Assembly (NCBI GenBank): GCA_003152355.1
Contig: PMAA01000193.1
Span: 1 to 37,308 of the forward strand
Length of the DNA: 37,308 bases
Direction of reading: 5' to 3'
From: Acidobacteriota bacterium
Lineage (GTDB): Bacteria; Acidobacteriota; Terriglobia; Acidiferrales; UBA7541
A model generated the notes under the pieces. The model had not been told where the DNA came from and ran no database searches. It saw only the letters and a list, made by a program, of their open reading frames with translations. Made by a program: the position numbers and the translations under genes. Positions 27,814-37,308 of the stretch are shown here, in pieces (positions within the stretch are counted from its first letter, which is position 1; every line of letters begins with the position of its first letter).

Positions 27814-28431
27814 CTAGTACCAACGCGGAGGCTTATCGAGCCTGATATTTATTTCTTCTTCGTCCTTTTCGATGTCGTACCATTTCCCGTACGTGTGCCA
27901 ACCCGGCGCGACGATCTGCACCAAAATTTTCCCTCGCGGCACGCTCGGTACCTTCACGCTGCCATCCTGATTCGTTTTGAAATTCATCTCCGCTTCTTTG
28001 TCTTTGTGCGTGAAGAAAGTTTTGCCCTCGGGAAAGCGGATATACACGCTGGCATTCGCCACGGGCTTACCGGTGTCGGCTGCGACGACGCTCACTTTAA
28101 GTTTTGATTCTTCCGCATCGTCCGGCTTGGTCTCCTTCTTCGGTTGCGGATCGGCCGGTTTCGGAGCAGGCACGGGCTTCGCAGGCTGTGCCGGCTCGGG
28201 CGGCTGCTCGGAATGGCCAGTCTGGGCAGACGGCGACGATGACTGTGAAGGCGGATTGTCGCTCTGTTCCTGCGCCGCCACACTCGAGCAGGCAGCGAAG
28301 ACCGCCAGAAGGGTTCCCAGTGTAATTCGACGGAGGGTAAAGCCGCTCAGATGAGTACCTCGAACCTTTGGCCCGATTCCATTCGCCGGTCGCCGTAACA
28401 ATTCTAACCACCGCGTCACACGGGCTAGCAC
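27814..28431 (-). CDS. Exported protein, Pro-rich linker plus carboxypeptidase regulatory-like (CarboxypepD_reg-type) domain
   Basis: Hydrophobic N-terminal segment, Pro/Ala/Lys-rich linker, LKVSVVAADTGKPVANASVYIRFPEGK...NQDGSVKVPSVPRGKILVQIVAPGWHTYGKWYDI; start uncertain. Confidence 0.75.
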   Translation of the reverse strand: MLARVTRWLELLRRPANGIGPKVRGTHLSGFTLRRITLGTLLAVFAACSSVAAQEQSDNPPSQSSSPSAQTGHSEQPPEPAQPAKPVPAPKPADPQPKKETKPDDAEESKLKVSVVAADTGKPVANASVYIRFPEGKTFFTHKDKEAEMNFKTNQDGSVKVPSVPRGKILVQIVAPGWHTYGKWYDIEKDEEEINIRLDKPPRWY

Positions 28432-28640
28432 GCAATTTGACTGCCCGCGTCGCCTGGGCTAACTTCGAAGAGTCAGCTGCGGCGCAAGCACCTTGCCGGT
28501 TACGAACTCTCAGAAACCCGAAGAGTGTGTCGCTGCCGCACGCGCGATCGCGTTCGCCAGCCATTGTGCGCAATCTGGGCGTGTTTCGCAAGCCGCGTCG
28601 CTCGCGGTCTACAACGAGAAAAACTCGAGGAGAAAGCTTA

Positions 28641-29780
28641 ATGGGATTTTCGACCGACGCGATCCACGTGGGCCAGGAGCCTGATCCCGCCACGGGATCA
28701 ATTGTTGCGCCGATCTATCAGACTTCCACCTACCTTCAGGACGCGCTTGGCCAGAATAAGGGATATGACTACGCTAGGACGAATCATCCCAATCGCAAGG
28801 CCCTCGAACGGTGCCTCGCGAAGCTTGAGGGCGCGCCTTCCGCGTATGTTTTCACCACCGGCATGGCCGCCATTGACGCGGTTTTCCGTCTTTTGCGCCC
28901 CGGCGATCATTGCGTGCTCTCGGAATCGGTCTACGGCGGCGTTTTCCGGCTGACGACCCAGCTTCTCGTGCAATTTGGGCTCGAATTCAGCTATGTGGAT
29001 ACGTCTTCCGTCGAAAAAATCGAGGCGGCGTTGCGTCCGAACACAAAAATGCTCTACGTCGAGACCCCGACGAATCCGACGATGATCGTCTCCGATCTCG
29101 CCGCGTGCGGCCGCATCGCCAAGGATCGCCACCTGACGCTGACGGTGGACAACACTTTCCTCAGCCCGTATCTGCAACAACCAATTACGTTTGGTGCGCA
29201 CATCGTCGTCCATTCGATGACCAAGTATCTCAACGGCCACAGCGATTGCACCGGCGGCGTCGCCGTCCTAACACGCGCCGAAGACGCGGAGAAAATCTAT
29301 TTCATCCAGCGCTCGGCAGGCGCAGGCCTTGCCCCGATGGATTGCTTTCTCGTTTCACGCGGCGTGAAAACGTTGGCGGTCCGCATGGAACGCCATGATG
29401 CCAACGGGATGGCGATCGCGAAGTTCCTCCATGGGCACCCGAAGGTTGATCGAGTCGTCTATCCGGGCTTGCCGTCGCACCCGCAGCACGACATCGCCAA
29501 GCGGCAGCAGCGAGGTTTCGGAGCGATGATCTCGTTCGACCTCGGCACTCTCGATGCGGCGCGCAAACTTTTGAATCATGTAAAACTTTGCTCGCTCGCT
29601 GAGAGCCTGGGCGGCGTCGAAACGCTGATTTCGCATCCCGCAACGATGACCCACGCGTCGATCCCGGCGGACATCCGCCAAAGAATCGGAATCACCGACG
29701 GGCTGGTGCGGATATCGGTCGGCATCGAGGACATCGAAGACTTGATCGCGGACCTCGAGCAGGCTCTCGATAAAATCTAG
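28641..29780 (+). CDS. Trans-sulfuration enzyme (cystathionine gamma-synthase/lyase, PLP-dependent)
   Basis: TDAIHVGQEPDPATGSIVAPIYQTSTYLQD, YDYARTNHPNRKALERCLAKLEG, YVETPTNPTMIVSDL, HSMTKYLNGHSDCTGG (PLP lysine), ESLGGVETLISHPATMTHASIP; RBS GAGGAG. Confidence 0.96.
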   Translation: MGFSTDAIHVGQEPDPATGSIVAPIYQTSTYLQDALGQNKGYDYARTNHPNRKALERCLAKLEGAPSAYVFTTGMAAIDAVFRLLRPGDHCVLSESVYGGVFRLTTQLLVQFGLEFSYVDTSSVEKIEAALRPNTKMLYVETPTNPTMIVSDLAACGRIAKDRHLTLTVDNTFLSPYLQQPITFGAHIVVHSMTKYLNGHSDCTGGVAVLTRAEDAEKIYFIQRSAGAGLAPMDCFLVSRGVKTLAVRMERHDANGMAIAKFLHGHPKVDRVVYPGLPSHPQHDIAKRQQRGFGAMISFDLGTLDAARKLLNHVKLCSLAESLGGVETLISHPATMTHASIPADIRQRIGITDGLVRISVGIEDIEDLIADLEQALDKI

Positions 29781-29797
29781 CGTGCGGCCTGCAGAAG

Positions 29798-30145
29798 CTA
29801 CCGCTGCTTTCGCTTCGGCTGAACAGACTCTCCGAGCCAGCGTAGATAGCCGGTCGATCCGTCGGCGATCGGCAAGGCGATAATCTCCGGCACATCGTAG
29901 CTGTGCAGCCGTTCAACTTCTCGGCGGAGCGCGGCGAATCTTTTTCGCGTTGACTTGACGAGAAGCAGGAATTCCTTGGCGCGTTCGACGCGGCCTTTCC
30001 AGCGATACACAGATTCCACCGGCGCAGTAAAAATATTGGCGCAGGCCGCGAGCCTTGCTTCGACCAGTGCGCCTGCCAGCCCCTTCGCTTCCTTCATCGA
30101 ACCGCATGTGACGAGCACAATGATCTTTTCCGTCATGTTCGTCAT
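29798..30145 (-). CDS. cutA: Divalent-cation tolerance protein CutA
   Basis: IIVLVTCGSMKEAKGLAGALVEARLAACANIF...VESVYRWKGRVERAKEFLLLVKSTRKRFAALRREVERLHSYDVPEIIALPI. ATG 30145 or 30136. Confidence 0.95.
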   Translation of the reverse strand: MTNMTEKIIVLVTCGSMKEAKGLAGALVEARLAACANIFTAPVESVYRWKGRVERAKEFLLLVKSTRKRFAALRREVERLHSYDVPEIIALPIADGSTGYLRWLGESVQPKRKQR

Positions 30146-30236
30146 TCCAAATCGCGCCCTCGCGACTCCGTTACCAAATCGAAACACATAAAAGTTTTGT
30201 CATCTCTCCTTGCGCGCCAAGATACAATAGCGCCGC

Positions 30237-31649
30237 ATGGCGAGCAACGCGATCCACTTCGGCACCTCCGGCTGGCGCGGCATCATGGCCGAGGATTTCA
30301 CCTTCACCGGCGTGCGTCGCGCCGCCGCCGCCATCGCCGACCACTGCAAGACCCTGAACCGGTCTCCGAAACTCGTCGTCGGATACGACACTCGATTTTT
30401 TTCCGAAGAATTTGCGCGCGCGGCTGCCGGAATTTTGCGATCGCGGGGCTGCTCGATCCTCCTATGCGACGGTCCCGCGCCCACGCCTGCTATTGCTTAC
30501 GAACTCGTTCGCCGAAAATTTGATGGCGCGGTCAACATCACCGCCAGCCACAACCCGGCCGAGTACAACGGCCTGAAGTTTTCCGGCGCCAACGGCGGCC
30601 CCGCCCTTCCCGAGATCACTGGCGACATCGAAGCCCGCGCGGCAAAATACCTGGCCGAAGAATTTGCGGCACCCGATGACGAACATGCGAGCGATTTCGA
30701 GGAAATTGATATTCGCGGGCCTTATCTCGCGCGCCTCGCGGAACTTGTGCGCTTCAAGACTCTCGCCGCTGGGAAAGGCGCGTACGTTTGTGATGCGGTT
30801 CATGGCTGCGGTGCGGGATGGCTCGACCGCGTCCTCGCAGATTATGGAATTCCCGTGACGGCAATCCGAGGCAGCCGCGATGTTCTATTCGAAGGCCACG
30901 GCCCCGATCCGTCCGATGAAAATCTTGCGCCTCTGCGCAAAGCCGTAAGCGAAAAGAAAGCTGTCGCAGGACTTGCCACCGACGGCGACGCCGATCGCTA
31001 TGGCATCGTTGACCGCGATGGCGCATTCATTTCGCCTAACCACATTCTCGCGATGCTCTTTGACTACTTGATTGAGTCGCGCGGCTGGAAACTCGGCGCA
31101 TCCCGCAGCGTCGCAACTTCACACTTCGTCGATGCAGTCGCAAAGTTACACGGCGTGCCGCTCTACGAAACGCCGGTCGGCTTCAAATACGTCGGCGAAT
31201 TTCTGAAGAAGGACGAAATCGTAATCGGGGGCGAAGAAAGCGCCGGCCTCACAATTCGCGGACACGTTCCCGAAAAGGACGGCATCCTCGCATGCCTGCT
31301 CGTCGCTGAAATGATCGCGGCGCGGGGCACGTCCATCGCCGAACAACGCGCAAATCTCTTTCGCCGGGTCGGGCGCGAGTACTGGCCGATCCGTGTGAAT
31401 CTGCATCTGGAAGCAGACGTTCAGCGGCGGCTGATGAACAAGTTGACGTCGGAACCCAAGCAACTCGCCGGCAAGCGCGTCACAAAAATTGATCGCACCG
31501 ACGGGCTCAAGGTTATTCTCGACGGCGGCGACTGGGTCCTCATGCGCCCGTCAGGAACCGAGCCGCTCGTGCGAATTTATTCCGAATCAACTTCCGATCG
31601 TGCCGCGCAACAATTGGCAGAGGAGGCTCGTAAGTGGATCAATCAGTAA
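30237..31649 (+). CDS. Phosphoglucomutase/phosphomannomutase family phosphohexomutase
   Basis: FGTSGWRGIMAEDF, VNITASHNPAEYNG (catalytic Ser), TDGDADRYGIVD (metal loop), GGEESAGLTIRGHVPEKDG, RPSGTEPLVRIYSES. Confidence 0.95.
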   Translation: MASNAIHFGTSGWRGIMAEDFTFTGVRRAAAAIADHCKTLNRSPKLVVGYDTRFFSEEFARAAAGILRSRGCSILLCDGPAPTPAIAYELVRRKFDGAVNITASHNPAEYNGLKFSGANGGPALPEITGDIEARAAKYLAEEFAAPDDEHASDFEEIDIRGPYLARLAELVRFKTLAAGKGAYVCDAVHGCGAGWLDRVLADYGIPVTAIRGSRDVLFEGHGPDPSDENLAPLRKAVSEKKAVAGLATDGDADRYGIVDRDGAFISPNHILAMLFDYLIESRGWKLGASRSVATSHFVDAVAKLHGVPLYETPVGFKYVGEFLKKDEIVIGGEESAGLTIRGHVPEKDGILACLLVAEMIAARGTSIAEQRANLFRRVGREYWPIRVNLHLEADVQRRLMNKLTSEPKQLAGKRVTKIDRTDGLKVILDGGDWVLMRPSGTEPLVRIYSESTSDRAAQQLAEEARKWINQ

Positions 31650-32020
31650 GCTATCTCGCGCAGCTCCGAGAATTCGCCAAAGCCAACGCGCGCACGATTT
31701 TTATTCTCGGCTTCTTGTTGCTTCTGCTACAGGACGTTTTTGGCACTCACGGCGTGGTGGCCATGCGCCGCTCGCAGCAGGAGGCGGCGCAGATTGGCAA
31801 AGAGATCAAGCAGCTCAACGACGAAAACAAGGAACTCGACCAGCAAGTGAAGGACTTGAAGTCCGACCCGCAAACCATTGAGAAAATAGCTCGCACCGAG
31901 GGCGGACTTGCGCGGCCCGGCGAAGTCATCTTCAAGGTCGCCCCTCCGAAATCCGGCGATTCTACAAGGAACACAAACGTGCCGGACTCGTCTTCAGCCC
32001 CAGCAAAACAATCACCGTAA
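31634..32020 (+). CDS. Septum formation initiator (FtsB/DivIC) family protein
   Basis: One TM helix then coiled coil (SQQEAAQIGKEIKQLNDENKELDQQVKDLKSDPQTIEKIARTEGGLARPGEVIFKV). Confidence 0.85.
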   Translation: MDQSVSYLAQLREFAKANARTIFILGFLLLLLQDVFGTHGVVAMRRSQQEAAQIGKEIKQLNDENKELDQQVKDLKSDPQTIEKIARTEGGLARPGEVIFKVAPPKSGDSTRNTNVPDSSSAPAKQSP

Positions 32021-32044
32021 TTTGAATTCCAACATCGAAATTAA

Positions 32045-33175
32045 TTAGGCGGGCTGTACTTTTCGGCGCAGCGCCGCCCATATCCCCGCGCCACGTCCCT
32101 TTGTCTTTGTTCTGAAGATGGATAGCAGAACCATCGCCGTGAAAATGATGGCGAGCCCCAGCGTCGCCATCGGAATCGTCTGGGCATGCTTCCTGAGAAT
32201 CGAAAAGCGGCCGTAGACAAACTCGATGTGCACCCAATACACGAGCAGCGAAGTCTGACCGAGTTGGATAACCGGACTGAAGGTCCAGCGCGGTAGGCCC
32301 CACCGGCACCACCCATAACTAATCGCGATAATCGCGAACAAAACGCCCACGCGCGCGAGAAAGAAGTTTGGACTGGTGTGCCAGAAATCGTACTCCGAAT
32401 AAATCTGCACCGGCCGCGCGTCAAGCCACAGCGCCAATTTGTATGAAATCACGCCGCCCACGCCAAACGCTCCCACAGCGAACCCTAAATTTTCACGCGA
32501 CCATTCGCTGAATAGCAAAAATCCCGCCGCGAGTCCCGCAAACGCAAACGCCGTCCATGGAAATATCGGGAAGAGCCACGGCTGCGGCTTGTCAAATGTA
32601 TGCACTCCGTTGATGTAGGACTCGAGATACCACGGCAGCCAATGCGGACGCCACGTCGTCCAGAGCGGCGGTGTTGCGAGCGCGATTGCGGCTGAAGTTA
32701 CTGCTGCGAGCATGATATTCGCCGCGCGCGTTTGGGTGAATCGGCAAACGACACCCATCAACATGATCGAAACGCCAATCGTATTCAGAACATCCACGCG
32801 CAGCAGGTCCGACCATGGAGCCCACGGCTGGCCGAGGATGAACTCCTGCACGCGGAAAAGCACGCCGAGGCCAAATATCTCGGCCCCGCGGCGAATCGTC
32901 GTTATCGCGATTTCGTTCGCCGGCACATTTTTTTGCCGCATGCGATCGGTGATAAGCGCAAACGAAACTCCGGCGAGGAATAAAAATAGTGGCGCGGGCA
33001 GAGTTCCGCCAAGCTGCGAAAGCTGAATGAATTTCGATTGCCGCGCCGCGCCGCCGAGCCACGAATCGTAGCAATGCGTCTGGAACATCGCGACGCACGC
33101 GAGTCCCCGCATCCAATCAATGTACGCCAGGCGATTTTTCGACGGCTCAGGCATCGGCCAAAACGCACCAAGCAT
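32045..33175 (-). CDS. DUF1624/HGSNAT-like multi-pass membrane acyltransferase-type protein
   Basis: RLAYIDWMRGLACVAMFQTHCYDSWL, LFLFLAGVSFALITDRM, LGVLFRVQEF, RVDVLNTIGVSIMLMG. ATG 33175; longer frame has a non-hydrophobic, low-plausibility extension. Confidence 0.82.
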   Translation of the reverse strand: MLGAFWPMPEPSKNRLAYIDWMRGLACVAMFQTHCYDSWLGGAARQSKFIQLSQLGGTLPAPLFLFLAGVSFALITDRMRQKNVPANEIAITTIRRGAEIFGLGVLFRVQEFILGQPWAPWSDLLRVDVLNTIGVSIMLMGVVCRFTQTRAANIMLAAVTSAAIALATPPLWTTWRPHWLPWYLESYINGVHTFDKPQPWLFPIFPWTAFAFAGLAAGFLLFSEWSRENLGFAVGAFGVGGVISYKLALWLDARPVQIYSEYDFWHTSPNFFLARVGVLFAIIAISYGWCRWGLPRWTFSPVIQLGQTSLLVYWVHIEFVYGRFSILRKHAQTIPMATLGLAIIFTAMVLLSIFRTKTKGRGAGIWAALRRKVQPA

Positions 33176-33241
33176 CGCCGAGCCATGCCGCCAAATCAAC
33201 TTTTTTAAAGTTCGTGAGTCGCCTGCGATAATATTCTGGCG

Positions 33242-34222
33242 ATGTGTGCGCAATCGCAAACTCGAGAGATGCCGCCCATCGCCGCCGCAATCATTTGGGC
33301 GGCGCTGATCGCGCTCGGCGTAACGTTGGGTATCTACCTCGGTTTCGGTGGAATTCGATTCGCCGCCGCGATGACGGTTTGCGGCGTGCTGCTGGCCGGA
33401 CACATTTTTCCAGCGGCGCCGCGCGTTCGAAATCAGTTACTCAGCTTGTTCGCGAAGTGTGGAGGCGTCTTCGCCGTAGTCATCCCGCTCGGAGCATTCA
33501 TCGTCTACTCGACGGCCGTCGCGGGCAATTGGAAAACGGCGCTGGCCGGCGCTGCCTACGTTCTATTGCCCACTCTCGTTCTCATCGGCGTAGCGCGAAA
33601 AGAAACCGCAACCTTCGTGGACTACCTCGCCGTCTTGCTGATTTGGCTGCCCGTCGAATTTCGCTGGATGTACAAGCTGCTACCGTATCCGCCGCCGCTG
33701 ACGCACACTCTCACCATCCTCCTCGCGGTGAACACCGCGCTCGCGGCGTTCCTATTTTCGCGCCAGCTTTCTGGCATCGGCTACTCGGTGGAATGGCGCC
33801 GCGGATTTGCAATGGCTGTCGCATTCAATTTCCTGGTTTTCATCGCCATCGCAATTCCGCTCGGTGAAGCGCTCGGCTTCTTGCACTTCGCTCCGAGTCT
33901 CACTCGATTGCGTTCGGTCCCGCTCGCCGCCATCGGAATTCTCTTCTTCACCGCATGGCCGGAAGAATTATTGTTCCGCGGCTTGCTTCAGAACTTGCTG
34001 ACGAAATCGCTAAAGAGTGAATGGGCAGGTATAATCGTGGCGGCTCTGGTTTTTGGCGCGTCGCATCTCAACAACGGCGGGTTCCCAAACTGGCGCTACG
34101 GCATTCTCGCGACGATTGCAGGAATTTTTTATGGCCGCGCGTGGATAAAGACGGGCTCGTTGCTTCCCGGCGCAATCGTTCACGCGCTCGTAGACGTCCT
34201 GTGGCACATCCTGTTTCGTTGA
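33242..34222 (+). CDS. CPBP-family intramembrane metalloprotease (Abi/CAAX-like)
   Basis: WPEELLFRGLLQNLL (EExxxR), VFGASHLNNG, LLPGAIVHALVDVLWHILF; multiple TM segments. Confidence 0.92.
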   Translation: MCAQSQTREMPPIAAAIIWAALIALGVTLGIYLGFGGIRFAAAMTVCGVLLAGHIFPAAPRVRNQLLSLFAKCGGVFAVVIPLGAFIVYSTAVAGNWKTALAGAAYVLLPTLVLIGVARKETATFVDYLAVLLIWLPVEFRWMYKLLPYPPPLTHTLTILLAVNTALAAFLFSRQLSGIGYSVEWRRGFAMAVAFNFLVFIAIAIPLGEALGFLHFAPSLTRLRSVPLAAIGILFFTAWPEELLFRGLLQNLLTKSLKSEWAGIIVAALVFGASHLNNGGFPNWRYGILATIAGIFYGRAWIKTGSLLPGAIVHALVDVLWHILFR

Positions 34223-34291
34223 GCCGAACCGAATGGACTCAAGCGTCACCAACCAGCATGCATCACCAACGATCAACGATGACGCAGGGCT

Positions 34292-35068
34292 CTACCGAAC
34301 AACTCCGCTGAACGGGCTAGACGCCGTCGCATAAAGCTTCTTCTCAATGCGCCCGGCGAGAAACGCTTTCCGTCCCGCCGAAACAGCCTCCCGCATTGCC
34401 TCAGCCATCATCACCGCATCCTGCGCCCCCGCGATCGCCGTATTCATCAGCACGCCGTCGGCGCCCAACTCCATCGCCACGGCCGCGTCCGACGCAGTCC
34501 CAACCCCCGCGTCCACAATCAGCGGAACTTCCGTGATTCGCTCGCGCAAAATTCGAAGATTCGCGAGATTCTGAATTCCCATTCCCGAACCGATCGGCGC
34601 GCCAAGTGGCATCACCGCCGCGGCTCCGGCATCAATCAGCTTTCTCGCGACCACGAGATCATCATTCGTGTACGGCAGCACCACAAAACCACCCTTCACA
34701 AGCACTTTCGTCGCGCGGATGAGATCCTCGGTGTCCGGAAAAAGCGTCTGCTCGTCGCCGATCACTTCGAGCTTCACCCATTCCGACAATCCCACTTCCC
34801 TTCCCAATCGCGCCGTCCGAATCGCCTCATCGGCGGAGTAGCAGCCGGCCGTGTTCGGCAAAATAAAAATCTTCGAGCGGTCAATGTAGTCGAGCAGCGA
34901 TTCTTTCGTTCGATCGGTCAGGTTCACGCGCCGCACGGCAACAGTAACCATATCCGCGCCCGACGCCTCGTGCGCGCGCGCCATTTCCTGAAAGCTGCGA
35001 TACTTCCCCGTGCCAACTATCAGGCGCGATCGGAATGCGCGCCCGGCAATAACGAGTTCACCCGGCAT
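34292..35068 (-). CDS. thiG: Thiazole synthase ThiG
   Basis: [95 protein letters not shown]. Confidence 0.97.
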   Translation of the reverse strand: MPGELVIAGRAFRSRLIVGTGKYRSFQEMARAHEASGADMVTVAVRRVNLTDRTKESLLDYIDRSKIFILPNTAGCYSADEAIRTARLGREVGLSEWVKLEVIGDEQTLFPDTEDLIRATKVLVKGGFVVLPYTNDDLVVARKLIDAGAAAVMPLGAPIGSGMGIQNLANLRILRERITEVPLIVDAGVGTASDAAVAMELGADGVLMNTAIAGAQDAVMMAEAMREAVSAGRKAFLAGRIEKKLYATASSPFSGVVR

Positions 35069-35170
35069 GAAAGATCTCCCAATTCAATTCTACTCTGTGC
35101 GAGAAATTGTTTGTAGCACGTGCGGAGAATTCCTGTGCGCGCGACTGCAACTCGCGCGCGGGATGGCACT

Positions 35171-35195
35171 TGTAGCGCCGGGCTTCAGCCCGGCA
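35171..35195. repeat. REP-like hairpin with TGTAGCGCCG edge, copy 3
   Basis: TGTAGC-GCCGGGC-TTCA-GCCCGGC-A; perfect 7-bp stem (35177-35194). Confidence 0.6.
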
Positions 35196-35220
35196 GCCTT
35201 TTTATCGTCGCGCAGCCCTT

Positions 35221-37032
35221 TCAGGTGAGCCGTTGCGGACGCGGCTCTTCGACATCCGCGTACAAGCCTTCGATCACATCTTTGTAGCGCTGTTCGATCG
35301 CGCGCCGCTTCAGCTTCATCGTGTAGGTAAGCTGCCCATTCGCGGCCGTGAAATCTTCGGATATCAGCGCGAATCGCTTCGGCCGCTCGTACTGCGCGAA
35401 TGAAGCGGTCAGCCGCTCCATTTCATCGTTCACGAATTGGCGCACCCACGGATTCGCCACGGCTTCATCGTGAGTCCCGATATCATGTCCTGTGTCGCGC
35501 CCTTTCGCCTCGAGCCCCGCAAAATTTGGCACCAGCAAGACGCTGATAAACTTGCGCCGGTCTCCTACGACAATCGCATTCGCGATATACGGGCTGCTCT
35601 TCAGCCGGTTCTCAATCGGTTGCGGCGCCACAAATTTACCAGCCGAAGTCTTGATCAATTCCTTTTTTCTGTCGGTGACGACGAGATATCCGTCCGCGTC
35701 GAGATGTCCGATGTCTCCCGTTCGCAACCAGCCGTCCGGCGTGAACGTGTCGCGCGTCTGGTCGGGCTTACGGTAGTACCCCTGCATCACGCAATTCCCT
35801 TTCACAAGAATCTCGCCATCGTCCGCAATCCGCACTTCGACATTCGGAATGGGACGCCCGACAGTCCCGACCTTATTCGCGCCCGGAGCATTCGCGGCAA
35901 CGATGGGCGAAGTCTCCGTCTGACCGTAGCCTTGAAAAATAGGAACATCTATTGAAGCAAAAAACTCGCCCAACTCCACGGCCAGCGGCGCGCCGCCCGA
36001 ACAAAACGTCCGCACTCGCCCACCAAGCCCAGCGCGAATTTTTGAATACACCAGCTTGTTTGCTATTTTCCATCTCAGCCGCGTCCAGCCCGACGCCTCG
36101 CGCCCATACGCGCGCCACGGCGTCGCTTCCTGCGCCACTCTCAACGCCCACTCGAAGATTTTCCGCTTGAGCCCAGTCGTCCGGCGCCCCTTTTCGAGAA
36201 TGCTGGCGTACATCTTCTCGAAGAAACGCGGAACCGCGGCGACGATCGTCGGCTGCACTTCCATCAGCGCCTGAACGATCGTGTCAATTTGCTCGACGTA
36301 TGCCACCGGCACGCCGCGAAAAAAATACCCGTAGTCGATCGTGCGTTCGTAGACGTGTGCCAGCGGCAATACCGAAAGCGCGAGGTCTGTCGTCAGGAAT
36401 TCGTGGCAAGCGAGAGCGTCCAGTGCGTTGGACGTAAGATTGGCGTGCGAAAGCATCACGCCTTTCGGCTCGCCCGTCGTTCCCGATGTGTAAATGATCG
36501 TCGCGAGTTGGTCCGAAGTCACAGCGGCGGAATTGCGGCGATACTCAACGATGTCAGCGTCGCCCGCCGCCACAATCAAAGTCTCATAACGCAGAGTCTC
36601 GCCGCCGAGATCGGCAGGCCCAGCCACCGCGATCACATGCTCGAGGCCCGGCAAATGGTCGCGGCACTCAAACAATGTCCGCGCCTGTTTCTCGCCGGCT
36701 GAAATTGCGATCTTCGCGCCCGAATCGTTCAGTATGTACGTGATGCGATCGGGAGACTCGTTGAAATAGAGCGGAACGTTAACGCCGCCGATTCCCTGAA
36801 TCGCAAAATCCGCGATGTGCCATTCCGGGCAATTCGGCGCCAGCAGCCCCACGCGGTCGCCCGGTTTCACGCCGAGCTCTTGCAGCGCCTTTGCGAGGCC
36901 CGCCACGCGCCGCAGCATCTCGCTCGCCGGAATGCTCTCCCAGCCCGCGTCAGTCTTCCAAATCTGCGCGCGCGGGCACGCGTAGCGATCAATTGCGTCT
37001 AGGAAGCATTTCGTCGTGGAAGGATAAGCCAT
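35221..37032 (-). CDS. Long-chain fatty-acid-CoA ligase (AMP-forming)
   Basis: IIYTSGTTGEPKGVMLSHANL, FCSGGAPLAVELGEFFASIDVPIFQGYGQTETSP, GWLRTGDIGHLDADGYLVVTDRKKELIKTSAGKFVAPQPIEN. Confidence 0.96.
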   Translation of the reverse strand: MAYPSTTKCFLDAIDRYACPRAQIWKTDAGWESIPASEMLRRVAGLAKALQELGVKPGDRVGLLAPNCPEWHIADFAIQGIGGVNVPLYFNESPDRITYILNDSGAKIAISAGEKQARTLFECRDHLPGLEHVIAVAGPADLGGETLRYETLIVAAGDADIVEYRRNSAAVTSDQLATIIYTSGTTGEPKGVMLSHANLTSNALDALACHEFLTTDLALSVLPLAHVYERTIDYGYFFRGVPVAYVEQIDTIVQALMEVQPTIVAAVPRFFEKMYASILEKGRRTTGLKRKIFEWALRVAQEATPWRAYGREASGWTRLRWKIANKLVYSKIRAGLGGRVRTFCSGGAPLAVELGEFFASIDVPIFQGYGQTETSPIVAANAPGANKVGTVGRPIPNVEVRIADDGEILVKGNCVMQGYYRKPDQTRDTFTPDGWLRTGDIGHLDADGYLVVTDRKKELIKTSAGKFVAPQPIENRLKSSPYIANAIVVGDRRKFISVLLVPNFAGLEAKGRDTGHDIGTHDEAVANPWVRQFVNDEMERLTASFAQYERPKRFALISEDFTAANGQLTYTMKLKRRAIEQRYKDVIEGLYADVEEPRPQRLT

Positions 37033-37228
37033 CGCCTGAAATTACTCTAACCCAGTGAGCCGGAAGTCCAAATCTAAAATTCGTGTTGCTAAGTCCATCA
37101 CAAACAAGCCAAGTCCCATTGACCGGGGCGATCTTGCCATCCAATGTTTAATGGGGCGGCGGATGTCTACTCGGCGTTGGGAATGTCGAATAATATCGCA
37201 GATTCGAAGGATGCGCGCTGTGCTGGTT

Positions 37229-37255
37229 CGTCCCGAGGCTCGCGCAATCGGGACG
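37229..37255. repeat. Intergenic inverted repeat
   Basis: CGTCCCGA (37229-37236)/TCGGGACG (37248-37255), 11-nt loop. Confidence 0.45.
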
Positions 37256-37308
37256 CTTCTCGCCGCAGAACCACCCGGCCTGCGTCTCGGTGCTCCCTCA
37301 CGTTCAGA

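Noticed and set aside
34222-35221. Possible TPP riboswitch near thiG
   Set aside because: No THI-box consensus (CTGAGA...ACCTGATC) recognised in the thiG upstream region; it contains a REP-like hairpin instead.

Overview
37.3-kb window of high-GC bacterial chromosome. Gene content and intergenic hairpin style suggest Acidobacteriota-like DNA (inference, no database check). About 29 protein-coding genes are supported: PPi-type phosphofructokinase, degenerate PilZ protein, RND efflux adaptor plus pump, secreted GH2 exo-beta-glucosaminidase-like enzyme, APC permease, NTP_transf_5-like nucleotidyltransferase, PAS/GAF hybrid histidine kinase, gamma-glutamyltransferase, DinB protein, XRE-cupin regulator, fasciclin protein, GlgB, two tandem LiaX/YvlB-N-like repeat proteins, FNR-type oxidoreductase, GT2 plus ChbG/HpnK deacetylase, trans-sulfuration enzyme, CutA, phosphohexomutase plus FtsB-like protein, DUF1624/HGSNAT-like membrane protein, CPBP protease, ThiG and long-chain acyl-CoA ligase. 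I saw no tRNA, rRNA, transposase, integrase or CRISPR array. The most interesting signals are non-coding: (i) the same 13-bp palindrome CGTTTAWTAAACG (14-mer CCGTTTATTAAACG shared) lies 66-68 bp upstream of the start codons of two convergent genes, the GH2 enzyme and the APC permease, suggesting a local regulon; (ii) a tight cluster of three DnaA-box-like 9-mers sits in a ~450-bp non-coding gap with no dnaA nearby; (iii) a dispersed REP-like hairpin family carries the shared edge TGTAGCGCCG.
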